A DNA stretch of 64,000 bases from Desulfogranum japonicum DSM 18378 (GCF_000429945.1 NZ_AUCV01000005.1:1-64000); one strand, 5' to 3'; numbered from the stretch's first letter, positions 1 through 8,552 are shown. Numbers and translations: made by a program. The notes: generated from the letters alone by a model not told the origin.

Positions 1-2
1 TC

Positions 3-62
3 AATCGGCTGAAGCAACAAGCAAAAACCATGGGTTTTCAATTGGTGCCGGTAGTAGAGTAG
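3..62 (+). CDS. 3' end of an unidentified protein, possibly a transposase tail
   Basis: An open frame enters from the left edge and stops at TAG 60-62, giving 19 residues that end LVPVVE. The basic, amphipathic RLKQQAKTMGFQLVP tail reminds me of the last residues of some transposases, but this is only an impression. Support for a mobile-element reading comes from context: the histidine kinase that follows has lost its 5' part just downstream. It could equally be chance coding. Confidence 0.25.
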   Translation, partial: NRLKQQAKTMGFQLVPVVE

Positions 63-337
63 CTCATTGCAAAGAATAGAGTCATTATCTTTTCTGATTG
101 TCACGATGAGGTCGAAAACTGAACTGAAGCGATAGAGCGCGGGATCTAACATGACCGGCTGGACACCGGCACAACGAATTGTCAGCTCGAAAGAGACTAC
201 GGATATAAAACTGAAAGTACCCCCAGCGTCCAGCCACGACAATCAGAGTAATAAGGACCAAGGAAACCAGAATTGTGACCTGTAATCAAGACGATGTTAA
301 CCTACCTCGAGTCCGGGGCAGAAGGTAGTTTCATATA
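63..337. other. non-coding, possibly structured stretch between gene fragments
   Basis: No convincing reading frame exists here on either strand. Several complementary segments are visible: GGCTGGAC at 157-164 with GTCCAGCC at 228-235, ATTGTC at 178-183 with GACAAT at 238-243, and a local CCGG-loop-CCGG at 155-169. The crossing arrangement of the first two would be a pseudoknot. It may be the non-coding end of a mobile element or intron that truncated the downstream kinase; no family was recognised. Confidence 0.3.
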
Positions 338-394
338 AAGGGATGTCACAAATGGGTTCGAATCATCGGCCATCCTGTCGTAATAAATGGTTGT

Positions 395-1621
395 GTGGTT
401 CAAGTGCAGGGCTCAATACAGGATATTACCAAACGTAAGCAGAATGAAGAAGAAATGCGCCAGTTGCGTAATTATCTCTCAAATATCATCAATTCCATGC
501 CGTCGATACTTGTAGCGGTGGACCTCGATGGTAAAGTTACTCAATGGAACAGCCGGGCCTCAGAACTCACCGGATTGAGCTTAGAAGACGTTCGTTCTCA
601 ACCGCTGGCAGAAGTATTTCCTCTTTTGGCCAATGAAACAGATCGGATTCAGACGGCCATCAAGGAATGCCGAATAATCAGCTCACCTAAAGTCTCCCGC
701 AAGGTGGATCACGAAGACCGCTATGAAGATATCACTATTTTTCCTCTGGTTGCCAATGGGGTTGAGGGGGCCGTAATCCGTATTGATGATGTGACCCAAC
801 ATATGCGTATGGAAGAAATGATGATCCAGAGCGAAAAGATGTTATCTGTAGGCGGTCTGGCGGCTGGCATGGCCCATGAAATTAACAATCCTCTGGCTGG
901 TATGATGCAGTCTGCTGAAGTTATATCCAATAGGCTGGGAACCAATATTCATATGCCTGCCAACGAAAGGGCGGCCAAAGAGGCGGGGACGACGTTGGAC
1001 GCAATTGAAAGCTTTATGAAGGCCAGGGGAATACCTCGGCTGCTTGGCAATATCAATGAATCTGGCAGGCGGGCAGCAGGTATCGTAAGAAATATGCTCA
1101 GTTTCTCAAGGAAAAACGAAGCAACAGTTTCTTCCTGCGATCTTGCCGAACTCATCGATAAAACCTTGGAACTGGCTGCTACCGATTATGATCTTAAAAA
1201 AGAGTATGATTTCAAAAAGATCGCTATTGTTAAAGAGTATGCTGTCCCTTCCATTTCAGCGCCTTGCCAGAGTATTAATATCCAGCAGGTGTTGCTGAAT
1301 ATTTTGCGTAACGGCGCCCAGGCCATGCAGGGAGCAGGAACAGAATCGCCCAGGTTTGTTTTGAAAGCACGGATGGAACACGATTCTGAAATGGCGGTAA
1401 TGGAGATTGAAGACAACGGACCGGGCATGGATGAAGCTACCAGGAAACGAGTTTTTGAACCGTTTTTCACTACTAAACCCGTGGGTACTGGCACAGGTCT
1501 TGGACTGAGTGTTTCCTATTTTATCATTACCGAAAACCATGGGGGAAAAATATCTGTAGAATCCAGTCCTGGCAACGGAGCAAAATTCACCATCTCTTTG
1601 CCATTGAAAGAGAGAGGGTAA
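395..1621 (+). pseudogene. 5'-truncated PAS-domain sensor histidine kinase
   Basis: The protein (408 residues from GTG 395) has a complete PAS domain at about 24-135, a HisKA helix with phospho-acceptor His161 in AHEINNPL, an N box near residue 297 (LLNILRNGAQAM), a G1 box DNGPGMD near 341, an F box and GTGLGLS. It therefore has the parts to autophosphorylate and pass phosphate to an unseen response regulator. The first residues (GSIQDITKRK) are the end of another PAS/PAC unit, and matching PAS residues (KWVR..GHPVVINGCVV) continue in frame upstream to about 338, before a stop at 326-328. The gene was thus longer and has lost its input end. No membrane segment or partner regulator is present. 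A shortened soluble kinase may still be made, but no good ribosome site precedes GTG 395. Confidence 0.75.
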
Positions 1622-1681
1622 TGGTGCGAAACTAAGATTTAAATGAAGCACGTGAAACAATCGCAAACATGTAGAATTGCG

Positions 1682-1803
1682 GAAGGGCATGATGGTGTCA
1701 CACCCGCCCACATAACACTTTCCTGGCTGAGATCGAATCAGCAAAGTATGAGATTGAAGGAGCACGTTACCCCGACGCACTCGTGAAACTTTCCGGACGT
1801 TGA
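1682..1803 (+). pseudogene. aldo/keto reductase C-terminal remnant 1
   Basis: Two short frames together resemble the C-terminus of an aldo/keto reductase of the YajO/IolS type. Frame one (1682-1729) reads GVTPAHITLSWL, matching the conserved GATPAQIALAWL segment. Frame two (about 1720-1803) reads LAEIES..YEIEGARYPDAL...SGR and stops, matching the usual AKR ending. The roughly 40 residues normally between these segments are missing, and the frame shifts, so this is a deletion remnant. A second copy of the same ending lies at 2725-2803. Confidence 0.6.
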
Positions 1804-1872
1804 GGTAGATGCTGCAGTTTGCTACCAGACAACCGCATTGATGATTGTGAGAAAAAAGAAAGGGGACACGCT

Positions 1873-2601
1873 ATGAAAACACGGTATACGCTTTGGTGTG
1901 TTGTGCTTTTCGTGTTGTTCACTATGCATCCACTTGCAGCGCAGGATCACTTGGTGCTTTCACGTGCGGAAAAGCTTTCCGGAGCAACGACTCTAGCAGG
2001 GGAGCGTATTCTGAAGAAAGCTTATGCGGAACTGGGCATCGACTTTGAATTTCGAGAACTACCCAACGTACGTGCCATGGTCACGGCCAACAGCGGCGGT
2101 ACGGATGGAGCCTTTCTTCGTCTTGCCGGACTTGAGCAGACCTATCCTAATCTTGTTATGATTTCCGTCCCAATGGGCTATGTAGATATTGTGGTCTATA
2201 CTAAAGAGACAGAATTTGCGGTTAAGGGGTGGCAGAGTCTGGCACCATACTCAATTGGCTTTGTGAGAGGGTTTAAACTCGCAGAATTACGAACAAAGGG
2301 TATGCATGTGGAGGAAGTCAATAGTGTCGAACAGGCTTTTCTTAAGCTCGATACCGGTCGTAATGATGTAGTCGTGGAGAGCAGAAGTGCACAATGCCGG
2401 CTGAAGAATCTCGACGTGTCAGGCGTTCGGATCTTAGAGCCCCCGATTGATCAGCTTGTCCTTTATCATTATCTTCATAAACGTCATAGGGGCCTTGCAG
2501 CGAAGTTGGAAGTCATATTAACGCGAATGCAGCAAGAAGGAGAGTTCACAAGAATACAGGAGCAGGCTACAAAAGATTATCAGGAGGTATGTGGACAATA
2601 G
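1873..2601 (+). CDS. periplasmic solute-binding protein, family 3 type
   Basis: This 242-residue protein begins with a signal peptide (Lys-Arg start, hydrophobic core about 7-18, LAAQ cleavage region). The mature part has the shape of SBP_bac_3 / PBP2 proteins, with ERILKKAYAELGIDFEF after the first strand, a GAFLRL segment, and VEEVNSVEQAFLKLDTGRNDVVV near 145-170. Such proteins bind amino acids or small acids for ABC importers, or act as sensors. No permease or ATPase is nearby, so it is an orphan. ATG 1873 is preferred because AAAGAAAGGGGA lies just upstream; the longer open frame back to 1819 has no ribosome site. It lies between two aldo/keto reductase remnants in a decayed region. Confidence 0.7.
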   Translation: MKTRYTLWCVVLFVLFTMHPLAAQDHLVLSRAEKLSGATTLAGERILKKAYAELGIDFEFRELPNVRAMVTANSGGTDGAFLRLAGLEQTYPNLVMISVPMGYVDIVVYTKETEFAVKGWQSLAPYSIGFVRGFKLAELRTKGMHVEEVNSVEQAFLKLDTGRNDVVVESRSAQCRLKNLDVSGVRILEPPIDQLVLYHYLHKRHRGLAAKLEVILTRMQQEGEFTRIQEQATKDYQEVCGQ

Positions 2602-2668
2602 TTGTGTCAAACCTTTTTCGTAACTGATTCCTGAGCCACAACCCCCAAAAAAACAAACTGGCAATATT

Positions 2669-2717
2669 TTTCGCATGGACTTGGACCGTAGGGTGCGTTA
2701 CACGCACCATCAAAATT
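2669..2717 (+). repeat. dispersed intergenic repeat, copy 1 (GTAGGGTGCG type)
   Basis: The stretch TTTCGCATGGAC..GGACCGTAGGGTGCG..ACACGCACCATCAAAATT recurs nearly unchanged at 33041-33092. The GGGTGCG and CGCACC halves can pair, so it is a short palindromic repeat unit. It sits downstream of the solute-binding protein gene. Confidence 0.75.
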
Positions 2718-2724
2718 TGCGGGA

Positions 2725-2803
2725 GTTGTTAGCGAGTTGATCAATAATAGAAATTAAAGTTGCACGTTACCCCGACGCGCTCATGCAGTTCTTCGGTCGT
2801 TGA
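2725..2803 (+). pseudogene. aldo/keto reductase C-terminal remnant 2
   Basis: The frame reads ELLAS-stop-SIIEIKVARYPDALMQFFGR-stop, the typical end of an aldo/keto reductase with one internal stop. Seventeen bases (2762-2778) are identical to 1762-1778 in remnant 1. The two remnants flank the solute-binding protein gene, so either a tandem pair of reductase genes decayed, or one gene was split and partly copied. About 220 bases after it up to the next gene hold nothing recognised. Confidence 0.55.
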
Positions 2804-3039
2804 TTCGTCTACCATATATTTTTCAAAATTTCCATTTTCCAGACACATGCCTCTGATTAGTTGTCCCAAGAAGCTGATTTAATAGAGGAAGTGTGGTGCC
2901 ACGCTGTAGTTAGAGCTGTTCCGGAGTAATAGGCAATGATTATGGAGGATCAGCCAAACATGCTGATGACACCATGATTACATTTCTTTGGTAATAAGGG
3001 AATAACTCTGTTTTTCATCTAACAAAAGGAATGCACATC

Positions 3040-4119
3040 ATGAACACTCCCATTCGTGTTGGATTTATTGGCCTCAATCCAGACAGCCACTGGGCTGCAA
3101 CCGCTCATCTTCCTGCTTTGAAGGTCCTGGGGGATAAATTCACCATTGTTGGTGCGGCAAACAGTACGCCAGAGAGTTCTCGTCGAACTGCTGAAGCCTT
3201 GAATTTGCCACATGCCTTTGAAAATGTTGACCAACTCGTCAACTCTCCAGAGGTAGATCTGGTTGTTGTAACCGTAAAAGTTCCCCATCACCTAGAGCTG
3301 GTAACAGCGGCTCTAAAAGCCGGAAAGCATGTCTATTGCGAGTGGCCACTGGGTAATGGCCTGGAAGAGGCTCGCCAGCTTGAAGAACTTGCCAGGAAAA
3401 AAGGAGTGGTTGCTGTTGTCGGTACTCAGGCACGACCTGCGTTGGAAATCGAACACCTGAAAAAACTCATCGAAGAAGGATTTGTCGGGGAGGTTCTTTC
3501 CACCACCCTGATAGGGTCTGGAGGGAATTGGGCAGCAGATACCGTAGAGGAACTCTATTATTTGTTTGATGAAAAAAACGGAGCGACAATGCAGTCTATC
3601 CCCCTTGCTCATACCCTGGCGGCCATGCGTGATGTGCTGGGAGAGGTTGATGCCTTGTCAGCTCGTTTTGTAACCCACTATAACACTGTAAAAATCACTG
3701 ATACTGGTGACGTAAGAAATAAAACAGTACCTGATCAGATTATGGTTCACGGGACTCTGGCCAGTGGAGCAGCACTGTCGATTCATTATCGCGGAGGAGT
3801 CTCCCGGGGCACCAATCTAATGTGGGAAATCAATGGTACAGAAGGTGACATCCAGGTAACAGGTGACTTAGGTCATGCCCAGATGATTCAGCTGACAGTA
3901 CGTGGCGCCCGCGGCGAGGAGACAGAATTAGTATCGCTGATGCCGGAAGATTCTGCATACGAAGGTTGGCCGGAATTTGCCGGGGCCAGAAATGTGGGCA
4001 GGGTCTATGAACGCTTGTATAATGATCTTTGTAACGGAACGCAGACAGCCCCATCATTCCAGGATGCTGTAGCCCTGCATGAACTTCTCGATAAGATTGA
4101 GAAATCTGCGCGGGCATGA
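3040..4119 (+). CDS. Gfo/Idh/MocA family oxidoreductase (Gal80-like)
   Basis: A 359-residue NAD(P)-dependent oxidoreductase. The N-terminal Rossmann fold begins VGFIGLNPDSHWAATAHLPAL, a variant seen in Gal80-like members, followed by the VDLVVVTVKVPHHLE and GKHVYCEWPLG motifs (the usual EKP is EWP here). The C-terminal alpha/beta domain contains GGNWAADT and SIPLAHTLAAM. Family members oxidise or reduce sugars, inositols or related alcohols; the substrate here is unknown. ATG 3040 is chosen over ATG 3031 because AAAGGA sits at proper distance only for 3040. An MFS transporter follows 49 bases downstream, so the two probably import and handle the same compound. Confidence 0.85.
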   Translation: MNTPIRVGFIGLNPDSHWAATAHLPALKVLGDKFTIVGAANSTPESSRRTAEALNLPHAFENVDQLVNSPEVDLVVVTVKVPHHLELVTAALKAGKHVYCEWPLGNGLEEARQLEELARKKGVVAVVGTQARPALEIEHLKKLIEEGFVGEVLSTTLIGSGGNWAADTVEELYYLFDEKNGATMQSIPLAHTLAAMRDVLGEVDALSARFVTHYNTVKITDTGDVRNKTVPDQIMVHGTLASGAALSIHYRGGVSRGTNLMWEINGTEGDIQVTGDLGHAQMIQLTVRGARGEETELVSLMPEDSAYEGWPEFAGARNVGRVYERLYNDLCNGTQTAPSFQDAVALHELLDKIEKSARA

Positions 4120-4168
4120 TCTGTAATGCAATCTCTGCATTGAAATACTACGAAGTATTAAATATATA

Positions 4169-5368
4169 ATGAAATATTTTGGTTTTATAGCGTCGTCGGT
4201 TTCTTTTATGGCGATCTTTGCAGCATCGGCGACGCCTATTCCCCTCTATGATATCTATCGCCGCAGTGATGGGCTGAGCTATAGTGATCTTTCCCTGACA
4301 GCTGTTGTCTATTTTGTTGGTGCTGTAACCGCTTTGCTGTTTTTCGGGCGTATTTCAAACCATCTTGGCCGCAAACCTGTTACCTTGCTGTCATTTGCTC
4401 TGGCTGCTGTCGCATGTGTCATCTTTCTTGATGTAGACAGTGCAACCCCATTAATTATAGGACGTCTCCTGCTCGGTCTTTCCTGCGGGTTGGCCTCCAG
4501 CACTGTGACTTCGTATATTGTTGATAACGCTCCACCAGCTCTGCATTGGCTGGCGGCAGCCATTGTCAGTTGTGGTGGGATGATAGGTTTGACATTGGGC
4601 GCTCTGGCATCGGGAAGCCTTGCTGAATATGGGCCCTATCCGGAGATATTGTGTTACTTGGTGATTTTGGTTGTACTGGCTATTTGTACTGTTCTGGTGA
4701 TGTTCAGTCCAGAGACTGTAAAACGGACTCCCGGGATACTTGCATCGCTTCGGCCCAGATTTTCAATGCCCCATGCTGACCGTCGCTTATATCCTGTAGC
4801 GGCCTGTACGTTTGTCGCTACCTGGGCCCTTGGAGGTTTTTATCAGGCCTTTGGTCCTTCCATTGCCGCTGACCAACTCGGCTCTCAAAATGCGCTCACG
4901 GCAGCTCTCGTGTTTTCTTCGTTCATGCTTCCCAGTGCTGTGGGAGGCCCCCTGAACAAGTTTCTTACACCTGTCAACGCCCAGCGTATCGGAATGATCT
5001 CTTTTACCCTGGCTCTGGGGGCGATTCTTCTCTCGTTGAAAATGTCAGCTATCTTTCTTTTTCTGACAACAAGTGCCCTTGCTGGAATCGCCCAAGGAGT
5101 GACACTTACCGGTAGCATACGTTCACTGCTCGCAGACATTGCACCTCAAGAACGTGCAGGCGTTTTATCGTTAATATATGCTACTTCATACACAGGAGCA
5201 GCAATTCCAAGTTTTATATCAGGGCAGCTTTCCCATTTTATGAACTTGTTTCAACTGGCTGTATGCTATGCATTCCTGGCCGGAGTCGGATGTCTTATAA
5301 CGCTTCTTTTTGCCCGTAGTCCGCACCATGAAGATGTTATGACGCCTGTGACACACTCTTCATCCTAA
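4169..5368 (+). CDS. MFS transporter
   Basis: This 399-residue, very hydrophobic protein has about twelve membrane segments. The loop between segments 2 and 3 carries FGRISNHLGRKPV, the major facilitator signature, and segment 4 has GRLLLGLSCGLASS. It resembles small-molecule exporters or sugar transporters annotated as MFS_1. It follows the Gfo/Idh/MocA gene in the same direction, which suggests co-transcription and a shared substrate, possibly a polyol or sugar. The ribosome site before ATG 4169 is weak, consistent with translation from a joint message. A family-1 repeat starts 13 bases after the stop. Confidence 0.8.
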   Translation: MKYFGFIASSVSFMAIFAASATPIPLYDIYRRSDGLSYSDLSLTAVVYFVGAVTALLFFGRISNHLGRKPVTLLSFALAAVACVIFLDVDSATPLIIGRLLLGLSCGLASSTVTSYIVDNAPPALHWLAAAIVSCGGMIGLTLGALASGSLAEYGPYPEILCYLVILVVLAICTVLVMFSPETVKRTPGILASLRPRFSMPHADRRLYPVAACTFVATWALGGFYQAFGPSIAADQLGSQNALTAALVFSSFMLPSAVGGPLNKFLTPVNAQRIGMISFTLALGAILLSLKMSAIFLFLTTSALAGIAQGVTLTGSIRSLLADIAPQERAGVLSLIYATSYTGAAIPSFISGQLSHFMNLFQLAVCYAFLAGVGCLITLLFARSPHHEDVMTPVTHSSS

Positions 5369-5381
5369 ATTTCTTTATAGA

Positions 5382-5538
5382 TAACTGCTTAAGTGCACCT
5401 GATCTTTCCGCGATCAGCCAGGCTTACGTATAATCCAATATGCTGCGCCAGCCAGATTACGAAAATTTCAGGCACCCTGTAACCAGTTGTAAATACAGGG
5501 GAGTTTTAAGTTTATCCGTCTGCCCTATAAGTAGTTAC
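5382..5538 (+). repeat. family-1 MITE-like repeat, full copy A (about 157 bp)
   Basis: The element starts TAACTGCTTAAGTGCACCTGA and ends CTATAAGTAGTTAC, so its ends are imperfect inverted repeats. Inside are a CTGATC..GATCAG hairpin and a CCCTGTA..TACAGGG hairpin. It matches 27598-27754 along the whole length, the inverted copy at 23660-23815, and shorter pieces elsewhere in this window. It encodes no protein. Confidence 0.8.
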
Positions 5539-5797
5539 GTTTATGTTTAATAAAACTCCTGAAGATTAGTTTTTCAGGTCTAGGCACTTTGCTCTTTCAG
5601 CTAAAAACTGGTGGACGCGTACTCTTATCTATGTTCAAGTGGAAGTCTGTTGAAACATTGCTATTTTTCTATGATTTTCAAGAAATTAAGCAATTGTCCT
5701 TCAGATGATAGAGGTGAAATGCGAATTTTACTCTGTAATCATTTGAAGGGGTATTAAGGAAGTCGAAGAGGTAATCAATTAAAGGAACGTAACAGCT
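5539..5797. other. intergenic region, AT-rich
   Basis: About 260 bases between repeat A and the DUF4242 gene. I see no gene. The region is rich in A and T, as expected for a promoter of the following gene, but no strong -35/-10 pair stands out. Confidence 0.4.
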
Positions 5798-6070
5798 ATG
5801 CCAAAATTTGTAATCGAGAGAGAGATCCCTGGGGCAGGAGAATTATCGTCTCAGGAGTTGAAGGCTATTGCGCAAAAGTCGTGTGGTATTCTACAAGAAA
5901 TGGGGCCACAGATTCAGTGGGTGCAAAGCTATGTCACCGACGATAAGATTTATTGCGTGTACATCGCTCCAAACGAAGACACACTGCTAGAGCACGCACG
6001 ACAGGGTGGCTTTCCGGCGAACAAGATATCAAAGGTCTCGTCAATGATCGACCCGACCACAGCAGAGTGA
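5798..6070 (+). CDS. DUF4242 (SCO4226-like) small protein
   Basis: A 90-residue protein with the DUF4242 pattern: MPKFVIEREIPGAGELSSQEL at the start, then WVQSYVTDDKIYCVYIAPNED and an ARQGGFPANKI ending. The family forms a ferredoxin-like dimeric barrel. The Streptomyces member SCO4226 binds nickel; whether this one does is not known. The ribosome site AAAGGAA lies about 11 bases before ATG 5798. It stands alone, followed by an inverted repeat and the alcohol dehydrogenase remnant. Confidence 0.75.
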   Translation: MPKFVIEREIPGAGELSSQELKAIAQKSCGILQEMGPQIQWVQSYVTDDKIYCVYIAPNEDTLLEHARQGGFPANKISKVSSMIDPTTAE

Positions 6071-6097
6071 ATATTCTTGTCTCATTGCCTTGAAAAA

Positions 6098-6149
6098 TAA
6101 CTGATCACGGGATGATAAGCCTTGTTGGCATTCGCCTGTGATCAGTTGC
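6098..6149 (+). terminator. long inverted repeat after the DUF4242 gene
   Basis: AACTGATCAC at 6099-6108 is a perfect complement of GTGATCAGTT at 6138-6147, with a 29-base loop. It lies 28 bases after the DUF4242 stop. There is no T-run, so it may be a transcript-end hairpin or a decayed repeat element rather than a classic terminator. Confidence 0.45.
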
Positions 6150-6188
6150 CGGCAGAAACTCGGAGACGAGAGTTATGAAAGAATAAAA

Positions 6189-6737
6189 CTATATTCTGCG
6201 ATCAATATCAAGTAACGGTGTATAGATATCTACGTCATGCTTAACAGGCACTGTATAAAGAATCAGATCAAATGAGGAGCAAGCCTTTTCCATAGCATCC
6301 ACATCAGTTGAGGCAAGAATGCCATTGGCACCGATTTCTTTTGCATCTTGCTCTTTATTCTTCGAACGACTGATTACAGTTACATCTGCACCCATAGCTA
6401 CAGCCAGTTTTACAGCCATATGACCGAGACCACCAAGAACTATCACTCCCACTCGGCTGCCTTCTTTAACATGCCATTTGCACAAGGGAGAGTAGGCGGT
6501 GATACCGGCACACAGGGTAGGGGCGGTTCTTTCAAGATCCAAAGCACCGGGAACCCTTAGGACAAATTCTTCTCGAACTACAATATGCTTGGAATAACCA
6601 CCCTGGGTGATTTCACCGGAAATCCAGTCTGGAGCCCATAGGTTGGCGTCATCCCATTGCGGCAAAACTGTTCTTCATGGTTATGGCATTGGTCACATTC
6701 CTGGCAGCTGTCGACCATACTACCAACCGCTACATGA
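6189..6737 (-). pseudogene. zinc alcohol dehydrogenase (YahK/CAD type) remnant
   Basis: Two minus-strand frames join to a broken medium-chain alcohol dehydrogenase. The upstream frame gives VAVGSMVDSCQECDQCHNHEEQFC, the structural-zinc Cys cluster. The second (6189-6665) gives GGYSKHIVVREEFVLRVP, CAGITAYSPL and the cofactor motif GVIVLGGLGHMAVKLA. A frameshift lies near 6640-6665. The N-terminal quarter with the catalytic-zinc residues is missing, cut off at about 6737, and the C-terminal part stops early after LLDIDRRI. Relatives reduce cinnamyl and other aldehydes with NADPH. The cut at 6737 coincides with the start of another gene fragment on the opposite strand. Confidence 0.75.
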
Positions 6738-7028
6738 GATACTGAATTTGGTATGCCATCGAAGTTCCTGCAGACAATCGACACCCCACCTTTTTATGGC
6801 ATTCATCGCCATCTGGGTATGTCTATGTCCTGTTCCGGTGTCGAGGTCAATGAGGAGCTTCAGTGTCTGGATACCAATGGCAATCCCATTGAAGGACTCT
6901 ATGCGGCCGGGAACTGTGCCGGAAACTTTTTTGGCGGCGTAGAATATCCGATGACTGTTGCAGGACTGAACCTGGGCCATAACTACACTCAGGGGTATGT
7001 TGTCGGGAAGAAGCTTGCAACCTTATAA
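6738..7028 (+). pseudogene. C-terminal remnant of fumarate-reductase-like flavoprotein
   Basis: From 6738 the frame reads DTEFGMPSKFLQTIDTPPFYG, then GIHRHLGMSMSCSGVEVNEE, IEGLYAAGNCAGNFFGGVEYP and GLNLGHNYTQGYVVGKKLA before the stop. These are the last roughly 95 residues of FAD-dependent fumarate reductase / 3-ketosteroid dehydrogenase-like enzymes, including the part of the FAD site around AAGNCAG. The first 400 or more residues are missing; an in-frame stop lies at 6735-6737. It abuts the alcohol dehydrogenase remnant on the other strand, so a deletion or rearrangement joined the two. Confidence 0.8.
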
Positions 7029-7154
7029 AATGCAGACCTGAAATTCAGGCTCCATCGCCTGAAGTCCTCAAGATTTCCTTATTACCATAGCATAACTCGT
7101 GGAAGGGCAAAGATAGATCAGCATTTGCGTCAATGGTGTGGAGAGTGGCTCCTC

Positions 7155-7571
7155 TTACAGGGTCCGCTCTCCCCCGGTTTGCTGTGCTTCCATGACCCGT
7201 GGCATATTGCATTCAATCCAGTCAGCCAGTTTCGCAACGTGTTCCACCACCTCTTTTCCCATTTCGGTAAGGCTGTATTCAACATGCGGAGGCACGACGG
7301 GATACGCAGTCCGATTCACAAAGCCGTCTGTGACCAGGGCCTGCAAACTCTGGGCGAGCATTTTCTCACTGACACCACCAAGTTTTCTGCGCAGTTCACT
7401 GAAACGCATCACCGGTTCATTGCGAAGCGCCATCAACGCCAGTAATCCCCATTGGCTGCATACATGTTTGAGGACGTGACGAGAGGGACAGGGAGCAGCG
7501 AACAGGTTGCCCTTGCGAAACTTTTCCGTCAACGAACTATTGTTTGCTGAGTTCTTTTTAGATTTTTTCAT
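7155..7571 (-). CDS. qorR: HxlR-family regulator (QorR/YtfH-like)
   Basis: A 138-residue winged-helix repressor of the HxlR family. The signature CPSRHVLKHVCSQWGLLALM (about 28-47) is followed by RFSELRRKLGGVSEKMLAQSLQAL, the recognition helix region, and YSLTEMGKEV. The single Cys near the start of the domain is the residue that senses oxidation in relatives such as QorR, YodB and HypR. The gene is divergent from qorB with 101 bases between starts, the same arrangement as ytfH-ytfG in enteric bacteria. It likely represses qorB and itself until quinone or diamide-like stress. The symbol is by analogy. Confidence 0.8.
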   Translation of the reverse strand: MKKSKKNSANNSSLTEKFRKGNLFAAPCPSRHVLKHVCSQWGLLALMALRNEPVMRFSELRRKLGGVSEKMLAQSLQALVTDGFVNRTAYPVVPPHVEYSLTEMGKEVVEHVAKLADWIECNMPRVMEAQQTGGERTL

Positions 7572-7591
7572 ACTTACCTTTTGGTGTGTAC

Positions 7592-7620
7592 TTACTTTAG
7601 TAAAGCGTTGAGCCTATACT
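7592..7620 (+). promoter_or_regulatory. qorB promoter with overlapping palindrome
   Basis: TTACTT (7592-7597), a 17-base spacer and TATACT (7615-7620) form a fair sigma-70 promoter for qorB. The -35 hexamer lies within TTACTTTAGTAA (7592-7603), an inverted repeat with a two-base centre. This is a good place for the HxlR regulator to bind and block both divergent genes. Binding is inferred, not shown. Confidence 0.5.
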
Positions 7621-7672
7621 ATACCACTAGAGAGCAGTACAATCTTAAATAAAATATACACAGGAGAAAAAT

Positions 7673-8524
7673 ATGATTGCTGTAACAGGAGCGTCAGGCC
7701 AACTTGGCCGTCTGGTAATTGAACAATTGCTTGCTAAAACCGAACCGTCTCAACTTGTTGCCCTGGTCCGAACCCCGGAGAAAGTTGCCGATCTGCAGCA
7801 GAAGGGCGTGGTGGTCAGAGCGGCGGATTATGCCCAGCCGGATACATTGCTACCGGCGCTGCAGGGTGTAAAAAAATTATTGCTGATCTCCTCCAGTGAG
7901 GTGGGACAACGAAGCGCCCAGCACGTCAATGTAATCAATGCAGCAAAGCAGGCTGGTGTCGAGCTCCTCGCCTACACCAGCCTGCTGCATGCGGACACTT
8001 CACCGTTGCCGCTTCGCTTTGAGCATCTTGACACAGAGAAAGCCATCAAAGAGTCCGGCCTACCTGCAGTGATCCTGCGTAATGGCTGGTATACGGAAAA
8101 TTATGCAGGGGCTGCACCTTCAGCATTCGAGCATGGGGCTGTTTTCGGTTGTGCCGGCGAAGGAAAAATTGCTTCTGCAGCAAGAGCGGACTATGCCGCT
8201 GCGGCCGCTGTGGTACTGCTCAGTGCCGATCAGGCCGGGCGAGTGTACGAACTGGCTGGAGACGAGAGCTACACCCTGAAGGATTTTGCAGATGAGATTG
8301 CAAAACAGTCCGGTAAAGCTGTGGAATATAAGAATCTGACCCAAAGCGAGTATTTTGACCTGCTGAAAAATGGTGGTCTGCCTGAGCCCATTGCGGCAAT
8401 GCTCTCGGAGTCCGACAACGGAGCTGCACAGGGCGGACTTTTTGACGACAGCAAACAGCTCAGCCAACTTATTGGCCGGCCGACTACGCTACTTACTGAG
8501 GTTCTCAAAGGCTTTCTGCTCTGA
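7673..8524 (+). CDS. qorB: NAD(P)H:quinone oxidoreductase 2 (NmrA-like SDR)
   Basis: At 283 residues it matches E. coli QorB/YtfG (286) closely from end to end. It has the atypical short-chain Rossmann motif TGASGQLG at 5-12, LLLISSSEVGQR at about 73, AYTSLLHADTSPL at about 102, RNGWYTENY and GKIASAARADYAAAAA. QorB reduces quinones with NADPH as part of electrophile defence. The ribosome site AGGAGAAA precedes ATG 7673. It is transcribed away from its likely repressor gene and ends in a strong terminator, so it is a single-gene unit. Confidence 0.9.
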   Translation: MIAVTGASGQLGRLVIEQLLAKTEPSQLVALVRTPEKVADLQQKGVVVRAADYAQPDTLLPALQGVKKLLLISSSEVGQRSAQHVNVINAAKQAGVELLAYTSLLHADTSPLPLRFEHLDTEKAIKESGLPAVILRNGWYTENYAGAAPSAFEHGAVFGCAGEGKIASAARADYAAAAAVVLLSADQAGRVYELAGDESYTLKDFADEIAKQSGKAVEYKNLTQSEYFDLLKNGGLPEPIAAMLSESDNGAAQGGLFDDSKQLSQLIGRPTTLLTEVLKGFLL

Positions 8525-8552
8525 GTTTCCTGATAGCTGTAAGAGTGGTTAC

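Noticed and set aside
63-337. Group II intron 5' region
   Set aside because: The pairing potential is suggestive, but I could not find a domain V hairpin or an intron-encoded reverse transcriptase, so I list it only as unidentified.
351-370. GGGTTCGAATC resembles a tRNA T-loop
   Set aside because: The flanking bases do not form the T stem or acceptor stem, and the segment reads in frame as PAS-domain coding sequence of the kinase.
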